A DNA stretch of 24,551 bases, taken from the NCBI GenBank assembly GCA_021796315.1, contig JAJYOH010000020.1:1-24551 (forward strand). The letters run 5' to 3'. The stretch comes from Chloroflexota bacterium. GTDB lineage: Bacteria; Chloroflexota; Anaerolineae; Anaerolineales; Villigracilaceae. Numbering within the stretch: position 1 is the first letter of the stretch; each line of letters begins with the position of its first letter. Shown here piece by piece: positions 6,774 to 14,291 of this stretch. Under the pieces are notes generated by a model that ran no database searches, was not told where the DNA came from, and was given only the letters and a program-made list of their open reading frames with translations. The translations under genes were made by a program, and so were the position numbers.

Positions 6774-7684
6774 TCGGATTATTGGTAATGGCTTATGGCG
6801 GCCCCGATAATCTCGACGAAGTCGAACCCTATCTTCTGGATGTGCGCGGATATCGTCCCACCGCGCCGGAGATCATTCATGAAGTGCGCGAACGCTACCG
6901 CGAAATTGGCGGACGCTCCCCGATTCTGGAGCAGACTCGGGAGCAGGCTGCCGCGCTCGAATCCGCGTTGAATAAAAATGGACAGACATTCAAAGCCTTC
7001 GTTGGGATGCGCCACTGGCATCCGTATATCAAAGACACGCTCGCCGAAATGCAGGCACGGGGCATCGGAAAAACTGTCGGCCTGGTGATGGCGCCGCATT
7101 ATTCGAAGATGAGCATCGAAGCCTATTTCAAAAAGATCGGCGAGGCAGAATCGCCGGTTGAAGTTGCGCCCATCAAGGATTGGCATTTGCTCCCGGGTTA
7201 TCTCGATACGCTTGTCAGCCGTGTACACGCTGCATTGGAACGTTTCCCCGCAAATGTGCGTTCGCAAGTCCCTGTGATCTTCAGCGCACACAGTTTGCCT
7301 CAGCGAATTTTGGAATGGAATGATCCCTATCCTGATCAACTGCGCGAAACTGTGGACGCAGTCATGCAGCGCTTGGGCGACCATCCGCACGATTTTGCTT
7401 TCCAATCCGCGGCGATTTCAAACGAACCCTGGCTTGGACCGGATGTTTTAGAATCTATCAAACGCTATGCCGCACAAGGCCAGAAAAATATCATCAGCTG
7501 CCCGATCGGTTTTGTGTGCGAGCATGTTGAAGTGCTGTACGACATCGACATCGTTTATCAAAAACTGGCCAGGTCATTAGGCGTGCGTCTTGAGCGCATC
7601 GAAATGGTTCATACCGCCCCACAGATGATCGACGATCTGGCAGGCCTTATACGCCAAACTGCAAAGGAATCAAACTGGTTATGA
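6770..7684 (+). CDS. hemH: Ferrochelatase (coproporphyrin ferrochelatase, CpfC type)
   Basis: HemH inserts ferrous iron into the porphyrin; in pathways with HemQ the substrate is coproporphyrin III. The conserved start GLLVMAYGGP, the metal-site histidine H174 in FSAHSLPQRI and the acidic block CEHVEVLYDIDI (E254) are present. I chose ATG 6770 (304 aa), which overlaps the upstream stop by 4 bp and gives the usual MxGLLxMAYGG N-terminus. ATG 6752 would add six residues. GGAG at 6755-6758 lies about 11 nt from ATG 6770. The compact length without a long C-terminal tail fits soluble bacterial enzymes of the CpfC kind. It overlaps hemY by 4 bp. Confidence 0.96.
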   Translation: MIGLLVMAYGGPDNLDEVEPYLLDVRGYRPTAPEIIHEVRERYREIGGRSPILEQTREQAAALESALNKNGQTFKAFVGMRHWHPYIKDTLAEMQARGIGKTVGLVMAPHYSKMSIEAYFKKIGEAESPVEVAPIKDWHLLPGYLDTLVSRVHAALERFPANVRSQVPVIFSAHSLPQRILEWNDPYPDQLRETVDAVMQRLGDHPHDFAFQSAAISNEPWLGPDVLESIKRYAAQGQKNIISCPIGFVCEHVEVLYDIDIVYQKLARSLGVRLERIEMVHTAPQMIDDLAGLIRQTAKESNWL

Positions 7685-9135
7685 ATATCGTAATTGTTGG
7701 CGGCGGCATCGCTGGATTATCAGCGGCGTATTACGCATCACGCAGTAAGCATTACGACCAAATCGTTCTCCTCGAATCTTCGAACCGTTGGGGCGGAAAA
7801 ATTACAACCGACCGCCTCACTTTTGACGATGGTACATTCATCATCGAAGGCGGTCCCGATACTTTTCTCGCTGCCAAACCTTATGCCACCGCGCTCTGCA
7901 ATGAACTCGGTCTCGGCGACCGCCTGCACGGCACGAATCCAAATAAAAAAAATACGTATGTCTTGAATCGCAATCGCCTGTTGCCTTTGCCCGATGGACT
8001 TGCCATGATGATTCCCACCAACGTGCAGGCGATTCTAAAATCGCAGCTTGTTTCGTGGTTTGGCAAGGCGCGCATGGGACTCGATTTTCTATTGCCCGCA
8101 AAAAATATCAGCGAAGATGAATCTCTCGGCGCGTTCGTCAGTCGTCGGCTGGGGCGCGAGGCGTATGAGAATCTGATCGAGCCGCTGATGTCCGGCATTT
8201 ATGCAGGCGATGGCGACGCGCTCAGTCTCGCATCCACGTTCCCATATTTGCGCGACCTCGAAACCAAATACGGTTCGCTGGCGCGCGGCGCGCTTCAAAT
8301 GCGAAAGAAAAGCGTGGGAGCGCAAAGTCTCCAGACTTTGCACCGACGACAGGAGTCGTCGGACTCCATCCCCGGTTCGCGTTCGGCTTTTCTCACACCC
8401 ACGACCGGCCTCGCGGAAATTGTTGAAGCGCTCGTTGCACATCTTCAAAACATTGATCTTCGTCTCGACACGCGCGTTTTACGAATTACAAATTACGAAT
8501 CACGCTATCAAGTGGAATTGGAGGATGGTTCAAGCCTTGACTCTGATTCCGTTATCTTGGCGACTCCTGCTTTTGTTAGTGGAACCCTGCTCGCTTCACT
8601 CGACCCTGAGCTGGCTTCCGCTTTACAAAGCATTCCCTACGCCTCGACCGCCACCATTTCCCTCGCGTATCGACAAAATGATCTGCCGCGCGACCTCGAC
8701 GGTTATGGATACATCATCCCGCGCCGTGAAGGACGCCGCGCTCTCGCCTGCACATGGACATCCACCAAGTTCCCGCATCGCGCGCCTGAAGGTTATGCTC
8801 TCATTCGTGTTTTCGTTGGCCGCGCCGGAGAGAACATTTCGTGGAACGAAAAAGAATTGCTCGCATTGGCAAAGGAAGAATTAAATCTCACACTTGGAAT
8901 CACCGCCGAGCCGATCGTTTCGCGCGTCTTCGTGTGGGAGAACGCCATGCCGCAATATAATCTCGGACATCCTGATATTCTCAAACGCATCGATACTGCG
9001 CTCGAAAATCACCCCGGCCTTGCCCTTGCTGGGAACGGTTATCGCGGCATTGGAATTCCCGACTGCATTCGTTCTGGTGAATTGGCAGCGGAAAAAATTC
9101 TAAGCGGAGTGCAAAGTCTCCAGACTTTGCCATAG
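7681..9135 (+). CDS. hemY: Coproporphyrinogen/protoporphyrinogen oxidase, FAD-dependent (HemY/CgoX)
   Basis: This FAD enzyme oxidises the porphyrinogen to a porphyrin; beside HemQ the likely substrate is coproporphyrinogen III. The N-terminal dinucleotide-binding motif is IVGGGIAGLSAAYY, followed by LLESSNRWGGKI. The family end motif GNGYRGIGIPDCIRSGELAAE is near the C-terminus. The 484 residues include repeat-derived parts: residues 213-229 from a palindrome at 8317-8367, residues about 267-276 from a period-7 array, and the last nine residues (476-484) plus the stop from a second palindrome copy. Both palindromes are read in the same frame and give nearly the same peptide (GxQSLQTL). The native end would be near AEKILS. 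ATG 7681 overlaps hemH by 4 bp. Confidence 0.95.
   Translation: MNIVIVGGGIAGLSAAYYASRSKHYDQIVLLESSNRWGGKITTDRLTFDDGTFIIEGGPDTFLAAKPYATALCNELGLGDRLHGTNPNKKNTYVLNRNRLLPLPDGLAMMIPTNVQAILKSQLVSWFGKARMGLDFLLPAKNISEDESLGAFVSRRLGREAYENLIEPLMSGIYAGDGDALSLASTFPYLRDLETKYGSLARGALQMRKKSVGAQSLQTLHRRQESSDSIPGSRSAFLTPTTGLAEIVEALVAHLQNIDLRLDTRVLRITNYESRYQVELEDGSSLDSDSVILATPAFVSGTLLASLDPELASALQSIPYASTATISLAYRQNDLPRDLDGYGYIIPRREGRRALACTWTSTKFPHRAPEGYALIRVFVGRAGENISWNEKELLALAKEELNLTLGITAEPIVSRVFVWENAMPQYNLGHPDILKRIDTALENHPGLALAGNGYRGIGIPDCIRSGELAAEKILSGVQSLQTLP
8317..8367 (+). repeat. Composite double palindrome, copy 1, in frame in hemY
   Basis: The first hairpin is GCAAAGTCTccAGACTTTGC (8322-8341). The second is CCGACGAC (8343-8350) facing GTCGTCGG (8355-8362). 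GGAG and ACTCC flank the whole. The length is 51 bp, exactly 17 codons, so the hemY frame is kept. Copy 2 is at 9106-9159. Confidence 0.9.
8481..8508 (+). repeat. Period-7 repeat inside hemY
   Basis: Units are ACGAATT, ACAAATT, ACGAATC and ACGCTAT, coding for roughly RITNYESRY. It is the shortest of the five period-7 arrays and is judged mainly by analogy with the other four. Confidence 0.6.
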
Positions 9136-9159
9136 CGACGACGGGAGTCGTCGCACTCC
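9106..9159 (+). repeat. Composite double palindrome, copy 2, at the hemY stop
   Basis: GGAGTG (9106-9111) and CACTCC (9154-9159) are perfect outer arms. Inside are GCAAAGTCTccAGACTTTGC (9111-9130) and CGACGAC (9136-9142) facing GTCGTCG (9147-9153). The hemY stop (9133-9135) lies in the link between the two hairpins. The hemL ribosome binding site begins six bases after the element. Confidence 0.9.
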
Positions 9160-9174
9160 GAAACAGGAGCCTTT

Positions 9175-10458
9175 ATGAATATTGACAAGTCAATCGCATT
9201 ATTTCAAGAAGCACAACAACTATTACCCGGCGGCGTGGACTCACCTGTGCGCGCTTTCCGCGCTGTTGGCGGACAACCGATCTTCATCGAGCGCGGCGAA
9301 GGGCCATATCTCTTCGATGTGGACGGCAATCGCTATATTGATTACGTTCTTTCGTGGGGTCCGCTGATCACCGGACATGCGCACCCAAAAGTTGTGAAAG
9401 CCATTCAAGACGCAGCCGTCAAAGGAACATCTTACGGCGCGCCCAGTCCATTGGAAGTTGAACTGGCAAAAAGCATCATGGACTTTATGCCCAACATCGA
9501 AATGATCCGCTTCGTCAATTCCGGCACCGAAGCGACCATGTCCGCGCTGCGGTTGGCGCGCGCCTATACCAAACGCGACAAGATCATCAAGTTCGAAGGC
9601 TGCTATCACGGTCATGCGGATATGTTATTGGTGCAGGCTGGCTCAGGAGTCATAACTCTTGGCTTACCCGATTCTCCCGGCGTGCCAGCAAACACTGTAA
9701 AAGATACCCTGGTGGCTGATTACAATAATTTGGATTCAGTTGATGCCTTGTTCAAAAAATATCCCGAACAAATTGCGGCGATCATCGTCGAGCCAGTTGC
9801 CGGGAACATGGGCGTTGTTCCGCCAGCGCCGGGATTTCTGGAAGGCTTGCGAAAAATCACTGAACGCGAAGGAGCGGTTTTAATTTTCGACGAAGTGATG
9901 ACGGGCTTCCGCGTTCATAAAAATGGAGCACAGGCGCTTTATAACATCAAGCCTGATCTAACAACATTGGGCAAAGTCATCGGCGGAGGGCTGCCTGTCG
10001 GCGCCTATGGCGGCAAAAAAGAGATCATGCAAATGGTCGCGCCGTCGGGGCCGATGTATCAAGCGGGAACACTTGCTGGCAATCCGCTTGCGATGAGCGC
10101 GGGTATCGCGGCGTTGGATTTGATTCGCGATCAAAAAGTTTGGGACGAGATGGAAGCGCGCGGCCGCCGATTGGACGCAGGAATTGAATCAGCGGCGAAA
10201 AAGGCCGGGATTCCGATCCAACAGAATCGGGTCGGGACGATGCGGACAATTTTCTTTAGCGAGACCAGGCCGATAGATTGGTCAACAGCCAAAATGGCGG
10301 ACACAGTCCGCTTCGGGAAATTCTTCCAAAAAATGTTGGAGAATGGAATCTATCTCGCGCCATCGCAATTTGAAGCAGGGTTTATTTCGATCATGCACAC
10401 GAATGAAATAATCGACGCGACGATTGCCGCGGCAACAGGGGCCTTCCGCGCAAAATAG
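9175..10458 (+). CDS. hemL: Glutamate-1-semialdehyde 2,1-aminomutase
   Basis: HemL is a PLP enzyme that moves the amino group of glutamate-1-semialdehyde to give 5-aminolevulinate. It shows that this organism uses the C5 route from glutamyl-tRNA. The blocks LLPGGVDSPVRAFRAVGG, FVNSGTEATMSALRLAR, GCYHGHAD, LIFDEVMTGFRV and TLGKVIGGGLPVGAYGG are diagnostic; K267 is the PLP lysine. The 427-residue length is normal. ATG 9175 has AGGAG at 9165-9169, 5 nt upstream. Although it acts first in the pathway, the gene is last in the operon, separated from hemY by a palindromic repeat. A promoter-bearing gap follows, so the operon probably ends here. Confidence 0.98.
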   Translation: MNIDKSIALFQEAQQLLPGGVDSPVRAFRAVGGQPIFIERGEGPYLFDVDGNRYIDYVLSWGPLITGHAHPKVVKAIQDAAVKGTSYGAPSPLEVELAKSIMDFMPNIEMIRFVNSGTEATMSALRLARAYTKRDKIIKFEGCYHGHADMLLVQAGSGVITLGLPDSPGVPANTVKDTLVADYNNLDSVDALFKKYPEQIAAIIVEPVAGNMGVVPPAPGFLEGLRKITEREGAVLIFDEVMTGFRVHKNGAQALYNIKPDLTTLGKVIGGGLPVGAYGGKKEIMQMVAPSGPMYQAGTLAGNPLAMSAGIAALDLIRDQKVWDEMEARGRRLDAGIESAAKKAGIPIQQNRVGTMRTIFFSETRPIDWSTAKMADTVRFGKFFQKMLENGIYLAPSQFEAGFISIMHTNEIIDATIAAATGAFRAK

Positions 10459-10488
10459 AATATTTTGTTTCATAACTTATTTTCTTTC

Positions 10489-10517
10489 TTGACGTGTTCG
10501 CAGGGTTAGTGTATCAT
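10489..10517 (+). promoter_or_regulatory. Sigma70-type promoter of the MFS gene
   Basis: TTGACG (10489-10494) and TATCAT (10512-10517) are separated by exactly 17 nt, in an A/T-rich gap after hemL. The start codon at 10561 would give a leader of roughly 37 nt. Confidence 0.65.
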
Positions 10518-10560
10518 CGCCCAACATTTATAGAACATGTATTCTAGAAGGAAAATTTGC

Positions 10561-11790
10561 ATGCAAACAACTCGGTCGCGTTTTGCAGTCATCACTGCTG
10601 ACCTGCCACCTGCTTACTGGTTTCTGTGGCTCGGCACTCTGATCAATCGTCTGGGCAGTTTTGTAATTCCGTTTCTCACACTCTATCTCACCAGTCAACG
10701 CGGCATTTCAATTAGCCAGGCCGCGTTGACTGTTTCGTTGTTCGGTGCGGGTTCGTTTGTTTCGCAACTGGCAGGCGGCGAACTGGCTGACCGACTTGGC
10801 CGCCGGCCGGTTCTATTGATGAGTCTGCTCATCGCGCCTGTGGCAATGATCGCTTTGGGGTTTGCACGTGCCGTTCCTTTGATCGGCTTCTTCACTCTTG
10901 TTTTGGGATTCTTCACTGACTTGTATCGACCCGCTTTGGGCGCCGCAATTGCGGACCTGGTTCCGTCTTCTGCACGGACACGCGCTTTCGGTTATCAAAA
11001 TTGGGCGGTCAACCTGGGCTTTTCGCTTGCCCCGATCCTGGCCGGGTTCATGGCGCACTACAATTATTTTTTGCTTTTTGCCGGTGACGCACTGACCACA
11101 TTCATCTTTGGATTGATCGTACTGGCCCGCATCCCGGAGACGCGGCCCGCTGAGGCCGGTCACGCCGCTCATACATCGATCAACGAGAGAATCCAACAGA
11201 TCAAGCGCGAGCCGCTTTTGCTTGCGTTCAGCGCGCTGGCTCTATTGATCGGGGTGATCTACATGCAGGGCTACGTCACACTGCCGCTTGATATGCAGGC
11301 GCATGGACTCACAGCCGCTGATTATGGGATGGCTATTGCTGTCAACGGTATTCTGATCGTGGCTCTCAGTATTCAAGTCAGTCATGCGGCTTCGAACTGG
11401 CCGCGCTTCCGCGCCATGGCCGCCGCGGCGCTTTTTCTCGGAACTGGTTTTGGCTTGAATATGTTTGCCCGCCACCTTCTGCCATTTTATTTTCTAACGG
11501 TTGCAGTCTGGACGATGGGTGAGATCACTGCTTCAGCAGTTGCGCCGGCGCTCATTGCCGACCTTTCTCCGATCGAATTACGCGGCTTATACCAGGGCAT
11601 CTTCGGTTCCGCCTGGGGGCTTTCGTTTTTTATCGGCCCGATGCTCGGTGGATGGGCTTATGAACATCTCGGCCCAACCGCTTTGTGGCTTGGCTGCTTT
11701 TTCGTTGGATGCGTGCTGGCGCTTTGTTATCTGTGGATGGGAAACCTTGCCAGGCACCGTGCTGAGAATCCGCAACCGCTTCAACCCTGA
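10561..11790 (+). CDS. Major facilitator superfamily transporter, probable exporter
   Basis: The 409-residue protein has about 12 hydrophobic segments in two halves with a polar central loop (about residues 195-217, ETRPAEAGHAAHTSINERIQ). The MFS motif A, GGELADRLGRRPVLL, lies between segments 2 and 3. The first-half sequence resembles drug-efflux-type (DHA1-like) MFS members, but the substrate cannot be read from the sequence. I chose ATG 10561 because AGAAGGA (10546-10552) is 8 nt upstream; ATG 10537 would add eight residues and has no such site. It has its own promoter and a downstream AHSA1-type gene 66 nt later, so the two may form a small operon. No regulator gene is next to it. Confidence 0.88.
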   Translation: MQTTRSRFAVITADLPPAYWFLWLGTLINRLGSFVIPFLTLYLTSQRGISISQAALTVSLFGAGSFVSQLAGGELADRLGRRPVLLMSLLIAPVAMIALGFARAVPLIGFFTLVLGFFTDLYRPALGAAIADLVPSSARTRAFGYQNWAVNLGFSLAPILAGFMAHYNYFLLFAGDALTTFIFGLIVLARIPETRPAEAGHAAHTSINERIQQIKREPLLLAFSALALLIGVIYMQGYVTLPLDMQAHGLTAADYGMAIAVNGILIVALSIQVSHAASNWPRFRAMAAAALFLGTGFGLNMFARHLLPFYFLTVAVWTMGEITASAVAPALIADLSPIELRGLYQGIFGSAWGLSFFIGPMLGGWAYEHLGPTALWLGCFFVGCVLALCYLWMGNLARHRAENPQPLQP

Positions 11791-11856
11791 CCCGGAAACT
11801 GGCGCGCGTTTAATGAGCCTAATCAACCCGAAATAAATTTACAGGAGATTTTGACC

Positions 11857-12285
11857 ATGAATAAAAAATTTACAGCCAAAGTAACCATCAGTATCAATGC
11901 TCCCGCATCAAAAGTCTGGAACGCGCTCACAAAGCCGGAGCTTATCAAACAGTATTTGTTCGGCACACAAGTGACAACGGATTGGCAGATGGGGAGTCCC
12001 ATTACCTATGAAGGCGTGTGGGAAGGGAAGCCCTATAAAGATAAAGGCCAGGTGCTGCAAGTTGAACCGGGCAGACTTTTAGTCTCGACCTTTTGGAGCG
12101 CCTTATCGGGTTTGCCTGACGTTCCTGAAAGCTATCAAACTGTCAGTTATGAATTATCCGCTGAAGGCGGCGGAACAAGGTTGACATTGACGCAGGATAA
12201 TAATAATACCCAGGAAGACGCCAATCATTCCGAGCAAAACTGGAAAATGGTGCTCGGAGAAATGAAGAAATTGCTCGAAGGTTGA
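11857..12285 (+). CDS. AHSA1/SRPBCC (START-like) domain protein
   Basis: The 142-residue protein has the AHSA1 pattern: ITISINAPASKVWNALTKPELIKQYLFG at the start, WQMGSPITYEGVWEGKPYKDKGQVLQVEPGRLL in the middle, and a C-terminal helix QNWKMVLGEMKKLLEG. The fold makes a hydrophobic pocket for small ligands. Single-domain bacterial members have no common function, so none is assigned. ATG 11857 has AGGAG (11843-11847) at 9 nt spacing; the TTG six bases earlier is too close to that site. It follows the MFS gene in the same direction, and co-transcription is likely. Confidence 0.88.
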   Translation: MNKKFTAKVTISINAPASKVWNALTKPELIKQYLFGTQVTTDWQMGSPITYEGVWEGKPYKDKGQVLQVEPGRLLVSTFWSALSGLPDVPESYQTVSYELSAEGGGTRLTLTQDNNNTQEDANHSEQNWKMVLGEMKKLLEG

Positions 12286-12322
12286 AAGCAGGAATTTAGA
12301 ATTTGCCGCACTGCTTATATAG

Positions 12323-12487
12323 CGCAGACACAATATCCCCAATTTCCTGGCGTTCGGCGCGTGGCGCATTTCACTTCGCAAAGTGTTGACGCGCCGCGTC
12401 CCTGCGGTGGAGATGCTTGGAGCGGCCATGGTTTCGGGACGTTTATCTGCGCAACGTATCATGGATGGTTTTAACTTTAAAAAATAG
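12323..12487 (+). pseudogene. Possible gene remnant in the gap before the ATPase operon
   Basis: A stop-to-stop frame of 54 codons reads like coding sequence (for example LAFGAWRISLRKVLTRRV and VEMLGAAMVSGRLSAQRI) but has no start codon or ribosome binding site and ends abruptly. GC content is also higher here than in the A/T-rich DNA that follows. I cannot identify the parent gene. It may equally be another repeat element. Confidence 0.2.
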
Positions 12488-12714
12488 AGCAGGATGTTTT
12501 TGCTTGGCGATCACAAACACAACTTTAAATCCTTTTAGAACATCATTGATAATTTTGTTTTTTCAACATGGATGCGTTCGTAACCATCCTTGTTTTTTTA
12601 CGCGTTTCGAATCGGGGATTGGGATTCGCTTTCGAGACGGTGGCCGGTTTGGTTGCGATGAAGATGCGTGCATTATTAATTCCAGTTTGCACAAAATGGA
12701 TTGATTTTTTGATG
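12488..12714. other. A/T-rich intergenic region without a recognisable gene
   Basis: No convincing coding frame is seen; the longest frame here (12417-12704) has no ribosome binding site and an unlikely composition rich in Cys, Phe and Arg. The only structure noted is a weak hairpin with a T-run at about 12570-12599. Confidence 0.5.
12570..12599 (+). terminator. Weak candidate Rho-independent terminator
   Basis: GGATG (12570-12574) can pair with CATCC (12585-12589), and a T-rich run (12590-12599) follows. The stem is only 5 bp with a 10-nt loop, so this is tentative. It would end transcription from the MFS/AHSA1 unit. Confidence 0.3.
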
Positions 12715-12729
12715 CCAATTAAAAATTGG
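12715..12729. promoter_or_regulatory. Palindrome next to the ATPase promoter, possible operator
   Basis: CCAATT-AAA-AATTGG is a perfect inverted repeat (6-bp arms) ending 3 nt before the -35 box. Its position fits an activator or repressor site, but A/T-rich palindromes can also arise by chance. Confidence 0.35.
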
Positions 12730-12732
12730 TGA

Positions 12733-12761
12733 TTGATGTCTTCTAGTTTCTGCTATATAAT
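12733..12761 (+). promoter_or_regulatory. Sigma70-type promoter of the V-type ATPase operon
   Basis: TTGATG (12733-12738) and a perfect TATAAT (12756-12761) are separated by 17 nt. The first ATPase gene starts at 12851, so the leader is about 80 nt. This is the best promoter match in the window. Confidence 0.75.
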
Positions 12762-12850
12762 AACCACATCATTTAGGCCGTCATTATCCAGTTTCTTTTT
12801 GCTCACTGTTGTTCTTGTATAAAGAAAGGATTCGTGAGGTCAAAAATAGT

Positions 12851-13162
12851 ATGGATGAGAAACGAATACAGGAAGTCCTGAAGATCGAAAAACAAGCTCA
12901 GGAAATTTACGAGGCCGCATTGCGTGAAGCGGAACAGTTACCTGTGCTGGCAGGCCAGGAATCACAATCCCTCATGGATAAAACTAAAACTGAGGCCGAG
13001 GCAGAAGCCCGCCGCTTGGTGGCGAATGCCGAAGCAAAGGAAGAATGTGCCAGGATCCTGGCCGATGCCGAAGAAAAATCGAATCGGATGAAGGGCCTGG
13101 CGATGAGTCATATGGAGCGTGCCGTCGGCTACGTGCTGGATCGTGTGGCCGGAAGGGATTAG
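12851..13162 (+). CDS. V/A-type ATPase peripheral-stalk subunit G/H
   Basis: This 103-residue protein is almost wholly a charged alpha-helical coiled coil, rich in Glu, Ala, Lys and Gln (for example EVLKIEKQAQEIYEAALREAEQ and AEAEARRLVANAEAKEE), as in AhaH/NtpF-type stalk subunits. It pairs with subunit E to form the outer stalk that holds the catalytic head still. ATG 12851 has GAGGT (12836-12840) 10 nt upstream. The earlier in-frame ATG at 12809 would add a non-conserved stretch (MFLYKERIREVKNS). It is the first gene of the ATPase operon, with the promoter about 90 nt upstream, and subunit C follows after 5 nt. Position and composition, rather than sharp motifs, carry the call. Confidence 0.85.
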   Translation: MDEKRIQEVLKIEKQAQEIYEAALREAEQLPVLAGQESQSLMDKTKTEAEAEARRLVANAEAKEECARILADAEEKSNRMKGLAMSHMERAVGYVLDRVAGRD

Positions 13163-13167
13163 CACAT

Positions 13168-14250
13168 ATGCCATCGGGCGGGGTCTCAGGCTACGCTGCC
13201 ATTCACTCGCGAGTTCGGGTGATGTATTCCGGTCTGCTTTCATCGGAAGAGGAGGCGGGATTAACCGAAGCGACAGACCTGCCTGCGTTGATTGGTTCTC
13301 TCAAGAACACAGTTTATGGCCCCTATTTAAATCGAATAGATGAAAAGGAACTTGATGACCGCCGGGTGGTTGCGCAGATCAAGCAGCGCCTTGCTGACGT
13401 TTACCTGACGGTCATTCATTCGGCTCCGGCGAATACACGTTCGCTGGTCATCCAGCTTTTCCGACATTTTGAGATCGATAATTTAAAAGCCGTCCTGCGC
13501 GGAATCGTCAACGGCTCATCCTGGCAGCAAGTTCAGGATGTTCTCTTTCCGCTCGGATCATTGAATATTCTTCCGGCACAGCAAATGCTGGAAGTGGGAA
13601 ATATCGAAGCCGCGATAGCTTTGCTGTCGAACACTCCGTATTATGAGACGCTGACATTCGCGTTGAAACGCTACTCCGACGAGCAGAGTCTTTTCCCGCT
13701 CGAAGTGGCTCTTGATTTAAGTTATTGGCGCAAGCTGTGGGCTTCGGTCAATCAACTCCAGGGACAGGATCACGCGCAATCGCTGCGAATCATTGGCCCA
13801 TTGGTCGATTTGAATAACATCATGTGGGCCTTGCGTTATCGCGTATATCATCATCTCTCCGAAGAAGAAGTCATCAACTATACGCTGCCGTTTGGCTATA
13901 AAGTCCACGACGAAGATATTCGAACGATTGCCGCGGGAGCCGACATCGGCCGGGTGGTGGAGCGTTTGTATCCGGGCTTGGGCAATGTCGATGAGTTGCT
14001 GCAAAACCCCGAGCGCGGATTGCCCAAACTGGAATTGCAATTACAGCGGCGACTCATCGCGCAGTTCAGGTCGGTCTTCACCGGCTATCCGTTTAATATC
14101 AGTCTCCCATTGGCTTTTGTTCTGTTGAAGGAGTTGGAGCTTCAAGATCTGACTGTGTTGATCGGAGCCAAGTCAACACAGATGCCGAAGGAAAAATTCA
14201 CTTCCTATCTTTTGATGGAAACAAATTTGGATAATGCCGTAGTCGTTTAA
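13168..14250 (+). CDS. V/A-type ATPase subunit C (central-stalk d-like)
   Basis: Subunit C is the funnel-shaped protein that couples the rotor shaft (D/F) to the membrane ring of K subunits. The 360-residue length and helical sequence fit. The start SGYAAIHSRVRVMYSGLLS and the blocks LIQLF-like (SLVIQLFRHFEIDNLKAVLRG) and ALRIIGPLVDLNNIMWALRYRVYHHL-like match the AtpC/NtpC family. The true start is ATG 13168, with GGAAGGG (13151-13157) 10 nt upstream; upstream codons in this frame overlap the G/H gene and are not used. It lies 5 nt after the G/H gene and before subunit I, the usual order. Confidence 0.93.
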   Translation: MPSGGVSGYAAIHSRVRVMYSGLLSSEEEAGLTEATDLPALIGSLKNTVYGPYLNRIDEKELDDRRVVAQIKQRLADVYLTVIHSAPANTRSLVIQLFRHFEIDNLKAVLRGIVNGSSWQQVQDVLFPLGSLNILPAQQMLEVGNIEAAIALLSNTPYYETLTFALKRYSDEQSLFPLEVALDLSYWRKLWASVNQLQGQDHAQSLRIIGPLVDLNNIMWALRYRVYHHLSEEEVINYTLPFGYKVHDEDIRTIAAGADIGRVVERLYPGLGNVDELLQNPERGLPKLELQLQRRLIAQFRSVFTGYPFNISLPLAFVLLKELELQDLTVLIGAKSTQMPKEKFTSYLLMETNLDNAVVV

Positions 14251-14291
14251 GTTGCTAAACTGAAAACATAATTGGACACCTTGGAGGCGCT

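Noticed and set aside
6779..7405. Minus-strand open frame of 208 codons
   Set aside because: It is antisense to hemH and has no recognisable protein features.
12417..12704. Open frame of 95 codons before the ATPase operon
   Set aside because: No ribosome binding site, A/T-rich DNA and an unlikely Cys/Phe/Arg-rich composition.
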